Assembly (NCBI GenBank): GCA_019114445.1
Contig: DXFL01000019.1
Span: 57,652 to 121,651, forward strand
DNA length: 64,000 nucleotides
Origin: Candidatus Barnesiella excrementigallinarum
GTDB taxonomy: Bacteria > Bacteroidota > Bacteroidia > Bacteroidales > Barnesiellaceae
Direction of reading: 5' to 3'
The notes under the pieces are model-generated. The model ran no database searches. It was not told the origin of the DNA and worked only from the letters and a program-made list of their open reading frames with translations. This document shows, piece by piece, positions 33,962 through 43,211 of this stretch (positions are counted from its first letter, which is position 1; every line of letters begins with the position of its first letter). The translations under genes were made by a program, and so were the position numbers.

Positions 33962-35143
33962 TTATAACTCGAATTTATACATACGAGCCAAACAGAGCTG
34001 GTATTCGTACTCCAACGAGAGCCGGTTTTCGAAGGCTTCGTAAAGCTGGGTCGCATTTACCAAATACTCGACCATCGAAATTTTACCTGCGGCCAACGCT
34101 TTCTGCAACAGCTCGAAATTATTTTGCCGTACCAACAACTCGAATTTTTCGAGATTCCCTTTGAGGGCTACCGCATCATTATAAGCCGTTTGCAACGAGG
34201 CCCAAACTTGTTGTTCGCTATCGCTGAGCGACAATGCCCCTGCCACAGCCTGCGCTTTGGCAATCTTCACCTGCTTGCGGTTGGCAAACAAAGGAATCGA
34301 AACACCTACCGAAAGTCCGTTGAAACGCTCGCCCAACTCATAGGCGTGCCGATAGCCCAACTCGAATTTAGGAAGCCAACCGGCTCGATTGAGAGCCACC
34401 GATTTATCGGCAATCATATTCTCCTGCCGCAGCGATTGCAGCTCAGGGTCGCCTGCCAACGCCTGCGTTTTCCAATCGTCGAACGAAGCCGGTAACTCCT
34501 TGTCGGGATAGTGTGCAAGAGACGCCTCGGAGAGCGGCAACGGTTCACCGCCATTCAAAGCCCGAAGTTGGGCCACACAGGCCGTCAACTCGTTACGGAG
34601 CCGGGTATTTGCCGTTGCAGCGTTCAACTGCTCTATCTCTATCTTGTTCACATCCAAAATATTGGCATCGCCCGAAGAGAGCCGCTTCCGATACAGTTGA
34701 GCCAATTCGTCGGCGGCCTTCTGCCGTTCATCGGCAAGCTGTATAGTCCTGTTCAGGCAAACGATTCGCAGGCACAACTCTTTCGCCTGCAACAGAACCT
34801 GTTGTCGCAAAGCCTCCTGTTGGCTGTCGAACAGGGTCTGTTTCAAGTTCCCTATCCTGTTGCGTTGGACATACAGCGAGGGAAAATCGAACGACTGCGA
34901 TATGGCAATATCGTACTTGCGGTCTTTGGCATTCTCGGTACCCCAAAGGTGGCTGAACTCGAAGCCCGGATCGGCCAAAGTATTTTGCGAAGCGACCTCG
35001 GCCTTTTGGCTCAATACAATTTGCGCCCCTGCTTTCAGCCGGGGATTGTTGACCTCTACGGAGGCCAACACATCGGTTATGCTGGTTTGCGCCCCCACAT
35101 TCGACAGCACGAAGAGGGAGAGCGTGAATAAACAATATCTCAT
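33962..35143 (-). CDS. TolC-family outer-membrane efflux protein (CusC/CzcC type)
   Basis: A 393-residue outer-membrane factor: signal peptide to about residue 19 (FVLSNVGAQ), then two long helical repeats typical of TolC (LYRKRLSSGDANILDVNKIEIEQLNAA in the first and LLQKALAAGKISMVEYLVNATQLYEAFENRL in the second). It would form the exit duct of the efflux pump. Its start overlaps the RND pump gene by 4 bp, and it is the last gene of the operon. Confidence 0.9.
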   Translation of the reverse strand: MRYCLFTLSLFVLSNVGAQTSITDVLASVEVNNPRLKAGAQIVLSQKAEVASQNTLADPGFEFSHLWGTENAKDRKYDIAISQSFDFPSLYVQRNRIGNLKQTLFDSQQEALRQQVLLQAKELCLRIVCLNRTIQLADERQKAADELAQLYRKRLSSGDANILDVNKIEIEQLNAATANTRLRNELTACVAQLRALNGGEPLPLSEASLAHYPDKELPASFDDWKTQALAGDPELQSLRQENMIADKSVALNRAGWLPKFELGYRHAYELGERFNGLSVGVSIPLFANRKQVKIAKAQAVAGALSLSDSEQQVWASLQTAYNDAVALKGNLEKFELLVRQNNFELLQKALAAGKISMVEYLVNATQLYEAFENRLSLEYEYQLCLARMYKFEL

Positions 35144-38100
35144 CGGGTTTCTTTTTTACGGTTCATAATCCAATAAACTACCGGAACGACAAAAGCATTC
35201 AAGAAGGTCGAAGTAATCAACCCGCCCAAAATCACTTTCGCCATAGGGCTTTGTATCTCGTTACCCGGCAAATCGCCGCCCAACGCCAAAGGTATAAGAG
35301 CGAGTGCCGAGGTAAGGGCGGTCATCAAAATAGGATTCAATCGGTCGAGCGACCCTTGCAAAATGGTATCGCGCAGGCTATTCCCCTCGGCCATCATCGT
35401 GTTGTAGTGCGACACCAACAACATACCGTTGCGGGTGGCTATACCGAAAAGCGAAATGAATCCGATAATAGCCGGAATACTTATCTCGCCCGTGGTGAAG
35501 CGAAGGATAAATACCCCGCCGATAAGCGCCAAAGGGAGGTTCAACAAAATAACCGCCGACTGCGAAGCGCTACGGAACTGGTTGTACAACAGCAGGAATA
35601 CCACCAGCAAAGCAAACAACGATACGATCGAGAGAGTGCGCGATGCGGCCGCCTCGCTCTCGAACTGTCCGCCATATTCGATAAAGTAACCTTCGGGAAG
35701 CGTAACCGTTTCGTCTATTCGTTCCCGGATATCGTCTACTACACTACGCAAATCGCGATCGGCCACATTCGCCGAAATCACGATCTTACGTTTTACGTTC
35801 TCACGATTGATGGTGTTGGGACCGGTCGACGACTGAATTTCCGCCAAAAGGCTCAACGGCACTTTTCCCTCCTGCGTGTCGATCATCAAGTCGCCTATCT
35901 TGGCCGCCGTAGCACGTTCGTCGTCCTTGACTTTTACCGTAAGGTCGAACGTGCGGCTTCCCTCGTAAACTTGCGATACCACTTCGCCGGCAAGCGCTAC
36001 ATCGATAAAACGGGTGAACTCCGAGAGAGAGACCCCGTAACGTGCCAACATATCGCGCCGCGGGACAATCTTCAACTGGGGACGTTCGATTTGTTGTTCG
36101 ACATTCAAATCGACCACCCCGTCGACCGTCGAGATACTCTCCTTAATCCGGGTACCCAACATAAACATACGATTCAGGTCGTCGCCGAACAATTTAATGG
36201 CAATACGCGCCTGTGTACCCGAAAGCATAGCGTCGATTCGGTGCGAAATGGGTTGCCCTATTTCGACATTGACCCCCGGCAATACCGACAGTTTTTTACG
36301 CACATCGGCCACCACTTCGGCATGGGAGCGCTCTTTCAATTCAAACGGCGCCTCAATCTCCGAGGTATTCACCCCCAACGCGTGTTCGTCGAGTTCGGCA
36401 CGTCCGGTTTTGCGAGCCACGGTCTTTATTTCGGGCACTTCGAGCAGTAATTGTTCGGCACGACGTCCCATATTGTCCGACTCTTCCAACGAAATGCCGG
36501 GCAACGTGCTTACATTTATCGTGAACGAGCCTTCATTAAAAGGTGGCAGGAAACTGCGTCCCAACGTAAAGAAAATTATGAGCGCGACCACAAACAGCGC
36601 GGCCGTACCGCCCAACACGGGGGCACGATGACGAAGCGCCCACTCTAAGGCCCGCGCATAATATTTTTTCAACGAGCGAGCCACGAACGGTTCGCGGGCA
36701 ACGTTTTTATCGTCTTTCTCCTTGCCCAGCAGATAACTGCACAACACCGGCGTGAGCGTGAGGGCCACAACCGTCGAAGCAAACAAAGCCACGATAAAGG
36801 CAATACCCAGAGGCACCAGCATCCGGCCCTCCATTCCCGTTAAGAAAAAGAGCGGAATAAAAGTGACAATGATAATGAGCGTGGAGTTGAGAATGGGCAT
36901 ACGCACCTCGCGCGAAGCCTCGAACACCACCTCGACAATAGGTTTCCGCTCGCCGGGGGGCAACAGTCGGTTGGCCCTCAAATGTTTATAGACATTTTCT
37001 ACATCGACAATGGCATCGTCGACCAACGAACCGATGGCTATGGCCATACCGCCTAAACTCATCGTATTGATGGTCAAGCCCATGAAATGGAGCGCCAATA
37101 TCGAAAAGAGCAACGAAAGGGGCAACGCCACCAGCGAAATGAGGGTGGTACGCACGTTCATCAAGAAGAAGAAAAGCACGATAACCACAAATATGGCTCC
37201 TTCGTAAAGCGATTTCTTTACGTTGTCGATCGAATTTTCGATAAAATGCGACTGCCGGAATATATCGGTCGAAACCGTCACATCGGCCGGAATGTTCTTT
37301 TGCAATTCGTCGATCGAAGCCAACAGTTTGTCGGTAAGTTCGAGAGTGCTGGTATTGGGCTGTTTGGTCACCGTAAGCAGGACGGCGGGAGTAGCCCGCA
37401 CCGAAGCACAACCCAGTTTAGGAGCCTTGTCGCCTATTTTTACATCGGCTATATCGCCCATCAAAAGAGGCACCCCGTCGATTCTTTTCACCACGGCTTT
37501 GGCAATGGCATCGACATCGGTAGTAGCCACGGCTCCACGAATAATATACTCGTTGCCATACTCATAGAGAATACCCCCGTTGGCATTGCGGTTCATCTCG
37601 CGAGCCGCTTCGAGAACCTCGTCGAGCGTAACGTCGTACTGCTTCATACGGGGCAAATCCAAAAGTATTTGATACTCCTTCATCTCCCCGCCGATAACCG
37701 TTACCTGCGCTACGCCGCCAATAGAGAGCAGACGGGGACGGATAGTCCAATCGGCCAATGTACGCAAGTCGCGAAGCGAGGTGGTATCGGAAGTTAACCC
37801 GATAATCATCATCTCGCCCAAAATGGAAGATTGCGGTCCTAACGTGGGAGTACCCACACCTTCGGGAAGGCTTTCGCCCACGATGGCCAGTTTCTCCGAA
37901 GTAATTTGCCGCGCACGATAGATATCGGTACCCCAATCGAATTCAACCCAAACGACCGAAAAACCGGTCGTCGACGAAGAGCGCACTCGACGCACATCGG
38001 TAGCGCCATTCAATGCCGTCTCCACCGGGAAAGTAACCAAGCGTTCTACCTCCTCGGGAGCCATACCCGGCGCCTCGGTCATAACCACCACGGTAGGAGC

Positions 38101-38229
38101 ATTCAAATCGGGAAAGACATCGACATCCATCTTTGCCGCCGTGTACAATCCCGCAAAAAGCAACAACACGGAAGCCACCAAAACCAGCAACCGATTGTTC
38201 AAAGAATATCGGATAATCTTATTCAACAT
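35140..38229 (-). CDS. Heavy-metal efflux RND transporter (CusA/CzcA family)
   Basis: A 1029-residue inner-membrane proton antiporter with the twofold RND layout: helix 1, a large periplasmic loop, helices 2-6, then the repeat. The helix-4 segment AIAIGSLVDDAIVDVENVYKHL resembles CusA (monovalent Cu/Ag) more than the DFG...DGA form of CzcA (Zn/Co/Cd), from memory of those families, so copper or silver is a reasonable but unproven substrate. Adaptor gene upstream by 11 bp, TolC gene overlapping by 4 bp downstream. Confidence 0.92.
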   Translation of the reverse strand: MLNKIIRYSLNNRLLVLVASVLLLFAGLYTAAKMDVDVFPDLNAPTVVVMTEAPGMAPEEVERLVTFPVETALNGATDVRRVRSSSTTGFSVVWVEFDWGTDIYRARQITSEKLAIVGESLPEGVGTPTLGPQSSILGEMMIIGLTSDTTSLRDLRTLADWTIRPRLLSIGGVAQVTVIGGEMKEYQILLDLPRMKQYDVTLDEVLEAAREMNRNANGGILYEYGNEYIIRGAVATTDVDAIAKAVVKRIDGVPLLMGDIADVKIGDKAPKLGCASVRATPAVLLTVTKQPNTSTLELTDKLLASIDELQKNIPADVTVSTDIFRQSHFIENSIDNVKKSLYEGAIFVVIVLFFFLMNVRTTLISLVALPLSLLFSILALHFMGLTINTMSLGGMAIAIGSLVDDAIVDVENVYKHLRANRLLPPGERKPIVEVVFEASREVRMPILNSTLIIIVTFIPLFFLTGMEGRMLVPLGIAFIVALFASTVVALTLTPVLCSYLLGKEKDDKNVAREPFVARSLKKYYARALEWALRHRAPVLGGTAALFVVALIIFFTLGRSFLPPFNEGSFTINVSTLPGISLEESDNMGRRAEQLLLEVPEIKTVARKTGRAELDEHALGVNTSEIEAPFELKERSHAEVVADVRKKLSVLPGVNVEIGQPISHRIDAMLSGTQARIAIKLFGDDLNRMFMLGTRIKESISTVDGVVDLNVEQQIERPQLKIVPRRDMLARYGVSLSEFTRFIDVALAGEVVSQVYEGSRTFDLTVKVKDDERATAAKIGDLMIDTQEGKVPLSLLAEIQSSTGPNTINRENVKRKIVISANVADRDLRSVVDDIRERIDETVTLPEGYFIEYGGQFESEAAASRTLSIVSLFALLVVFLLLYNQFRSASQSAVILLNLPLALIGGVFILRFTTGEISIPAIIGFISLFGIATRNGMLLVSHYNTMMAEGNSLRDTILQGSLDRLNPILMTALTSALALIPLALGGDLPGNEIQSPMAKVILGGLITSTFLNAFVVPVVYWIMNRKKETR

Positions 38230-38240
38230 GGCTCTCGGAA

Positions 38241-39434
38241 TTAGTGGTTGTGGGAATGGCCTTCGGGTATCACACTGCTATTGGCGGCCAGTTTCACCTG
38301 ATAAACGCCCCGGGTAACGACCCGGTCGCCTTCGTGCAGTCCCGATAAGATTCGCACATTTTCGCCGTCGGAGTCGCCAACCGTTACCTCCTGTTTTTTA
38401 TATCCTTCCTCGTCGAGACGCAAATAGACGAAATAGAGCCCCTGCTCTTCGGTAAGTGCCGAAACCGGTACCACAATGGCATTGTCGATCGGCGACGTCA
38501 ACAAAAATACTTCGACATAGGCTCCGGGAATGACATCACCCCGATTGTCCAACTCGAATACAATAGAAATATAGGCACCGCCGGCCAACGCACCTTTGCC
38601 ATAACTGAGCAACTTGCCGTTCAACCGGGAGAGTTCATACACACAATTATCGTATGGGGTCTTGAAATTGGCCGAAACCACCGTAGGCAAAATCTTATAA
38701 TCGCGTTGGGGTACCTCGGCCCGTAATTGCAACCGGCGGTTTTGCGAAAGGGTCATCAACGGTTGACCTATCTCCACAAAGTCGCCGTCTTTCACCCGGA
38801 TATTTTTCAAGTAACCGCCCATAGGCGCTTTCACCGCGCTACCGGCTTCGGTATTGCCTATCGCCTCATACGCCAGACGAGCCGTGTCGTATGCTTTACA
38901 GGCTTGTTCGTATTCTTGTTGGGAAATGATTTGATCTTTCACCAGTTCGTTGGCTCGCTCGTATGCCTTGCGGGCAGTCTCATATTCGATATAGGCACGT
39001 TGAGCCGGATCGCCGGCAGCCATTTTTTCGGCCGAAATTTTCAACAACGTACTGCCTTTCGCAACCGAAGAGCCATCGGTAATATGCTTCCCCGCCAACG
39101 AGACAACTCCCGCAACGGGAGCCACCACCGTCGTTTCGTCGCCTTGTGCAGCCAACAAAGTTCCCGAACAGACAACAACGCCATGAAATTTTTCAGGGCG
39201 AACAGTCTTGGTTGTCAGTCCGATAGCCTCGGCCTCGGCTTTTTTCAGGATAATCTCGTCGCCATGACCTTCGTGTTCATGGTCGTGACCCTCGTTCTCG
39301 CTGTGCTCGTGGTCGTGCGCTTCGATGTGGTCGCTGTGCTGATGCTCCTCGCCCGTACCGTGCGACGACGAGCCTGAACAGCCCCACAGGATATACGAGA
39401 AAAGGGTAATAGTCAATAAAATATTTCGTTTCAT
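38241..39434 (-). CDS. RND periplasmic adaptor lipoprotein with His-rich N-terminus
   Basis: A 397-residue membrane-fusion protein. The signal ends in lipobox ILWGC (Cys19). Residues about 25-60 hold at least a dozen His among Glu and Asp (HQHSDHIEAHDHEHSENEG), a likely metal-binding arm, and the last residues GHSHNH add more. The lipoyl/hairpin part (APVAGVVSLAGKHITDGSSVAKGSTLLKIS) and the coiled-coil hairpin are standard. It bridges the RND pump and the TolC protein, and probably feeds metal to the pump. Confidence 0.92.
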   Translation of the reverse strand: MKRNILLTITLFSYILWGCSGSSSHGTGEEHQHSDHIEAHDHEHSENEGHDHEHEGHGDEIILKKAEAEAIGLTTKTVRPEKFHGVVVCSGTLLAAQGDETTVVAPVAGVVSLAGKHITDGSSVAKGSTLLKISAEKMAAGDPAQRAYIEYETARKAYERANELVKDQIISQQEYEQACKAYDTARLAYEAIGNTEAGSAVKAPMGGYLKNIRVKDGDFVEIGQPLMTLSQNRRLQLRAEVPQRDYKILPTVVSANFKTPYDNCVYELSRLNGKLLSYGKGALAGGAYISIVFELDNRGDVIPGAYVEVFLLTSPIDNAIVVPVSALTEEQGLYFVYLRLDEEGYKKQEVTVGDSDGENVRILSGLHEGDRVVTRGVYQVKLAANSSVIPEGHSHNH

Positions 39435-39558
39435 AGGTATTATTTTTTAATGATGAATAAATGGTGACGGAGTGCCGGGGGTATGGCACAGCCCCAAACA
39501 GACTACTCCTCGCCCGCCGACACTATGCGCACCGGGGACGAACAATTAAATCATATAC

Positions 39559-39963
39559 CTATGCAACAGGGGGAGCCCTCAATCCCGAAGCATGGAGGGA
39601 TAGGACTGGGTGAAGCCGCTCGACATAAACAGCCTCGCACGGCGAGCCTTCGAGCGGTTCGACAGTCAAATCGGGCAACATGGCCCATGTCCCCAGCAAG
39701 ATCTTGACTGGGGCAAATTTCAAAGAGAGATGTTGATGCAACGAAATAACATCAACCGGATTTTTATAGGCAAACCAGCAGCAACCGGAGCAATCGGCCG
39801 GATCCTCGGCTCTATTTTGCGCATGGGTATTGTCACAGCCGGGAATTTCTATTTCCAAACAGATCATGCCATTGGCATGATGATGGTGAGGAAGTACCGT
39901 AGATAAGACTCCCCAAAAACCAGCCAGTAGCAAACACACTATTTTCAGCTTTTTCGCCCACAT
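39559..39963 (-). CDS. Small His/Cys-rich protein beside the metal efflux operon (DUF6769-like)
   Basis: A 134-residue protein with one N-terminal hydrophobic segment (signal or anchor), then LPHHHHANGMICLEIEIPGC and later PADCSGCCWFAY, so four consecutive His and several Cys. This matches small Bacteroidota proteins that lead heavy-metal efflux operons (DUF6769 as I recall). Probably exported and metal-binding. ATG 39963 is chosen because the longer frame begins inside the -7 box. It lies 124 bp upstream of the adaptor gene on the same strand. Confidence 0.72.
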   Translation of the reverse strand: MWAKKLKIVCLLLAGFWGVLSTVLPHHHHANGMICLEIEIPGCDNTHAQNRAEDPADCSGCCWFAYKNPVDVISLHQHLSLKFAPVKILLGTWAMLPDLTVEPLEGSPCEAVYVERLHPVLSLHASGLRAPPVA

Positions 39964-39983
39964 ATAGATATAACTCTCACACA

Positions 39984-40025
39984 CAAAGGTAAGCGAGAAT
40001 CTTTTTAACGGGATAGATTCCCGTT
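39984..40025 (-). promoter_or_regulatory. Promoter and palindromic operator of the metal efflux operon
   Basis: TACCTTTG (minus, 39984-39991) is the -7 box. About 15 bp upstream, AACGGGA-N5-TCCCGTT (40007-40025) replaces a clear TTG box. It has no T tract on the minus strand, so it is better explained as a regulator site than as a terminator of the S4 gene. Confidence 0.5.
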
Positions 40026-40056
40026 TTCATCTAATAAAAATTAAGGAAATTTAATA

Positions 40057-40497
40057 CTACTCTTCACCCAAATCGTCGTCGAAATCGAAATCAAAGTCGA
40101 ATCCATCGTCGGCATATTCGGCTTCGAGGAACTGTTTCATCTGCCGTCCATCGCGTTTCGTAGGGCGCCCCAATCCCTTTTGACGATTGACAAAACCGCT
40201 TATACGCACCATATCGAGCAACTCATATTGTTCGGGCGAAGTAACGTTCTCTAAATAACCGGGTACCAACTTGGCCCCCATACGGTTCTCGGCAAGCGCC
40301 AACACCTTAAACGAATAAGTCACCGGCGGTTTGCGCACCTGTATGGTATCGCCCACCTTAATCATCCGCGACGGTTTCACCGACACCCCGTCGAGCATTA
40401 CCCGCCCCTTTTTACACGCTTCGGTAGCAATGGTACGAGTCTTGAAAATACGGGTGGCCCACATAAACTTATCGATTCTTACCTCGTCTTTCGCCAT
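40057..40497 (-). CDS. S4-domain RNA-binding protein (Hsp15-like)
   Basis: A 146-residue protein with an N-terminal S4 domain (RIDKFMWATRIFKTRTIATEACKKGRVMLDGVSVKPSRMIKVGD) as in Hsp15/RlbA, which rescues stalled 50S subunits with attached nascent chains. After the domain are a GLGRPTKRDGRQ basic stretch and a low-complexity acidic-aromatic tail (FDFDFDFDDD). It follows pth by 10 bp in a translation-quality operon with rplY. Confidence 0.88.
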   Translation of the reverse strand: MAKDEVRIDKFMWATRIFKTRTIATEACKKGRVMLDGVSVKPSRMIKVGDTIQVRKPPVTYSFKVLALAENRMGAKLVPGYLENVTSPEQYELLDMVRISGFVNRQKGLGRPTKRDGRQMKQFLEAEYADDGFDFDFDFDDDLGEE

Positions 40498-40507
40498 AAT
40501 CGCTCGT

Positions 40508-41071
40508 CTATTTATTATTATATTGATTCATAGTAAGCTGTACACCGGCCAAACAAAAACTCTTGATTATTTCGCCAGCCCGTTCCAGTTTTTCGGGCAA
40601 CAGCGTCTCCTCTTCGGGAGGGAATGAGCCCAAAACATATTCGACTTGACACCCCCGGGGAAAATCGTTTCCTATCCCGAAACGCAACCGGGCATAATTT
40701 TGCGTCCCCAATATCTCACATATATGTTTCAAACCATTGTGCCCGGCATCGCTACCTTTGGGTTTAAGCCGCAATGTGCCGAACGGGAGAGCCAAATCGT
40801 CGACGACAACGAGCAGATTTTCGACCGGGACATTCTCCTTTTGCAACCAATAACGCACAGCGTTACCGCTAAGATTCATATAGGTCGAAGGTTTAAGCAA
40901 CACAAGGGTCCGCCCCTTTATGCGCAACTCGCAAGTTGCCCCATAACGGCCATCGGTAAAAACGAGATTGGACGCCTTAGCCAAAGCGTCCAATACTCTA
41001 AATCCTATGTTATGCCGGGTATTTTCGTATTCGTAGCCGATATTCCCCAGCCCTACAATCAGATATTTCAT
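40508..41071 (-). CDS. pth: Peptidyl-tRNA hydrolase
   Basis: A 187-residue Pth. Asn10, catalytic His20 (ENTRHNIGF), Asn66 (STYMNLSG), the [11 protein letters not shown] segment with the conserved Asp pair at 91-92 and [12 protein letters not shown] are all present. It releases tRNA from peptidyl-tRNAs dropped by ribosomes. It follows rplY by 18 bp, the usual order in the phylum and beyond. Confidence 0.96.
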   Translation of the reverse strand: MKYLIVGLGNIGYEYENTRHNIGFRVLDALAKASNLVFTDGRYGATCELRIKGRTLVLLKPSTYMNLSGNAVRYWLQKENVPVENLLVVVDDLALPFGTLRLKPKGSDAGHNGLKHICEILGTQNYARLRFGIGNDFPRGCQVEYVLGSFPPEEETLLPEKLERAGEIIKSFCLAGVQLTMNQYNNK

Positions 41072-41089
41072 CTACATCAAAAAGAATGA

Positions 41090-41740
41090 TTAGTCTTGCT
41101 TAGCCTGAGCACCACGAGCAGCACGAGTCAAGTTCACGGCGCAAACCACAGCATTTTTGGCATTCATCAATTCGAGACCTTCGAAGTGAAGATCGCCTAC
41201 CTGCATAGTCTTACCCAATCCCAGGTTGTCGATATTGATAACCAAACGCTCGGGGATATTGGTGTAGATAGCTTTTACTTTGAGTTTTCTCATCAAAAGA
41301 CTCAATTTACCACCGGCACGCACACCTTCGGAGTGACCTTCGAGTTGAACGGGAACTTCCATCACTACGGGTTTCTTATCCGAAACTTCCAAGAAATCCA
41401 TGTGCAAGATAGCGTCGGTTACCGGGTGGAACTGAATTTCTTTCAATACAGCCATTTTCTTTACGTTGCCGACAGTCAGTTCAACGGCAAAAATATCGGG
41501 AGTATAAACCAACTTGCGAACAGCGTCTTTGGTTAAGGTAAAATCGGTAACGATAATCGCTTTTTTGCCATCGGCGATTTCAACCAATTTTTCTCCGGGG
41601 TTAAGAGTACCTTTATAAGGCAATTCTACCAATTCGCCACCGTTCAATACAGCCGGGATAAGGCTTTGTTTACGCAATTCTCTTACGGCTTTTTTGCCCA
41701 AGTCGATACGGGGTGTACCCGTCAATTCAAATGTTTTCAT
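41090..41740 (-). CDS. rplY: 50S ribosomal protein L25, long Ctc form
   Basis: A 216-residue L25/TL5 protein: the N-terminal 5S-rRNA-binding domain (TPRIDLGKKAVRELRKQSLIPAVLNGG) and the C-terminal TL5 domain (VMEVPVQLEGHSEGVRAGGKL). It ends in a short Ala/Arg-rich tail. First gene of the rplY-pth-S4 operon, with a near-consensus promoter about 80 bp upstream of the ATG. Confidence 0.96.
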   Translation of the reverse strand: MKTFELTGTPRIDLGKKAVRELRKQSLIPAVLNGGELVELPYKGTLNPGEKLVEIADGKKAIIVTDFTLTKDAVRKLVYTPDIFAVELTVGNVKKMAVLKEIQFHPVTDAILHMDFLEVSDKKPVVMEVPVQLEGHSEGVRAGGKLSLLMRKLKVKAIYTNIPERLVINIDNLGLGKTMQVGDLHFEGLELMNAKNAVVCAVNLTRAARGAQAKQD

Positions 41741-41823
41741 TGTTTTGTTGTTTTGTGTTACTCAAAATTAAGTTATTCGTTGCTCCTTAATTTCCCATCA
41801 CACGGAATTTTCAAAAAGCGGTG

Positions 41824-41854
41824 CAAAGATAGCATTTTATTTTCTACCGCACAA
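41824..41854 (-). promoter_or_regulatory. Promoter of the rplY-pth-S4 operon
   Basis: TTG (41852-41854) and TATCTTTG (41824-41831) on the minus strand, 20 bp apart. Predicted leader about 75 nt. Confidence 0.66.
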
Positions 41855-42020
41855 GAGTTTCCCCGATTATCCTTTTTATTCCCTTTCCCATAAATAAATT
41901 ATATTATCTTTTACAAATAGGAACCATTATTTTCACGCCTATTCGTTTTCTAAAAAACGCTCTTTGAAAAAGGCGTAAAACCCGCTCTTAAATTATGGGA
42001 TAATCAAGACCCCATACAAT

Positions 42021-42875
42021 TTACTCCTTTACTTTCCAATATGTAATTTTCTCGTAACATTCCCCTGTTTCATCGCTCATTTCCACAATCAACTGTGTAG
42101 ATTCCAATGAAACAACTTTCATTTCATCGAAACTGCCATCTATATTGAACATGATTAATCGGTCTTCCTGTAACTTATATCCCCCCGAAGCAAAACACTC
42201 CAAGCTATTACTGTCTGGACGATACATATAATTTTCAAAAATTCCATCAGGGGAAAACCTCATTAACGCATATTCATCAACGGTCAAATCGATATCTTTA
42301 TTCCATGTCTCTTTTTCTTCTCCCGCTATTACATATCCTTCGGAATGGACAGGATACCAAAGACCTGATAACATAGAAATATTCTCATCATCATTACCAT
42401 CATCTATTATTCCCCCATTCTCATTATTCGAATTCGAGGCAATTTTTTCATACGTAATTTCTTCATAATATTCCCACCCCGCGTCGATATATTTTGTTGC
42501 TACAATCAACCGAGTAGAAGTCAGCGAAACAATGGTGGCTTTATCATTTTCACCATTTTCACCGATCAAAACCAACAAGTCTCCTACCACCTGATAATTC
42601 GCTATAAACCTGAGGCTCCAACCAGTTCCTTGATACTCATAATTCTTAACCGTTCCATCTGCGAAAAACTCGACACGAGCACGATCATTTGCAACTTCTC
42701 TACTCCATGTTCTTTTTTCACCTCCATTTATTTCGTATCCTTCGGTATAAATAGGATGCCACAATCCCATCAACTCGGAAGGTGCCGTATCTTTATCTTC
42801 ATTATCCTCACAAGAAACAGTCCCCAATACAATAAACAGCAATCCCAACAAATGTAAAAAACTAAGTCGTTTCAT
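42021..42875 (-). CDS. Lipoprotein with two tandem lipocalin-like domains
   Basis: A 284-residue lipoprotein with lipobox LGTVSC (Cys22). Two repeats align: LMGLWHPIYTEGYEINGGEKRTW and LSGLWYPVHSEGYVIAGEEKETW, each followed by a FxxDG strand (FFADGTVKNYEY / FSPDGIFENYMY) and ending in STRLIVxxx...EEITYEK / STQLIVEMS...EKITYWK. This is the lipocalin-like (DUF4923/5004-type) fold of Bacteroidales lipoproteins, duplicated. Start is the ATG that opens the signal peptide; the frame extends 21 codons upstream. Function unknown. AT-richer than its neighbours. Confidence 0.8.
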   Translation of the reverse strand: MKRLSFLHLLGLLFIVLGTVSCEDNEDKDTAPSELMGLWHPIYTEGYEINGGEKRTWSREVANDRARVEFFADGTVKNYEYQGTGWSLRFIANYQVVGDLLVLIGENGENDKATIVSLTSTRLIVATKYIDAGWEYYEEITYEKIASNSNNENGGIIDDGNDDENISMLSGLWYPVHSEGYVIAGEEKETWNKDIDLTVDEYALMRFSPDGIFENYMYRPDSNSLECFASGGYKLQEDRLIMFNIDGSFDEMKVVSLESTQLIVEMSDETGECYEKITYWKVKE

Positions 42876-43032
42876 TTTTTTTATTTTATAATGTGTAAAA
42901 CTTGATCCTTCTCGGCGATACAAAAAAAACTCCGACATTCAATTTTAACCAGAGCATCTCCTCTTCAAAATAAAGTGATGATTTTCAAAATTATGCGCTC
43001 CTATCCCCCTTAATTCGAAGTAAAAGATACAA

Positions 43033-43064
43033 CAAAAGTATTCCATTTAATCAAAACACACAAA
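43033..43064 (-). promoter_or_regulatory. Promoter of the double lipocalin-like lipoprotein gene
   Basis: TTTG (43061-43064) and TACTTTTG (43033-43040) on the minus strand, spacer 20 bp. It predicts a long leader of about 150 nt. Confidence 0.6.
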
Positions 43065-43168
43065 CGAATCTTAAATTCTTTATAAAGCAAAAAACACAAA
43101 GCGTAAAAAAATAAGGGACATTGTTTTTATGCCTTGTTAGAAATAAAGAAGTTATCAAAATAAATGCT

Positions 43169-43176
43169 TACCTTTG
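43169..43176 (+). promoter_or_regulatory. Candidate -7 box for galE
   Basis: TACCTTTG, 35 bp before ATG 43212. It overlaps the longer frame beginning at 43164, which is one reason to prefer 43212. Confidence 0.45.
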
Positions 43177-43211
43177 TAGCTCAATTAGGAACATTTAATA
43201 CACCTATCACC

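Larger units (their letters stand above)
42876..43211. other. Intergenic region between the lipocalin-like gene and galE
   Basis: A 336-bp AT-rich spacer between divergent genes. It holds a near-consensus minus-strand promoter at 43033-43064 and a galE -7 box at 43169-43176. Nothing else recognised. Confidence 0.6.
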
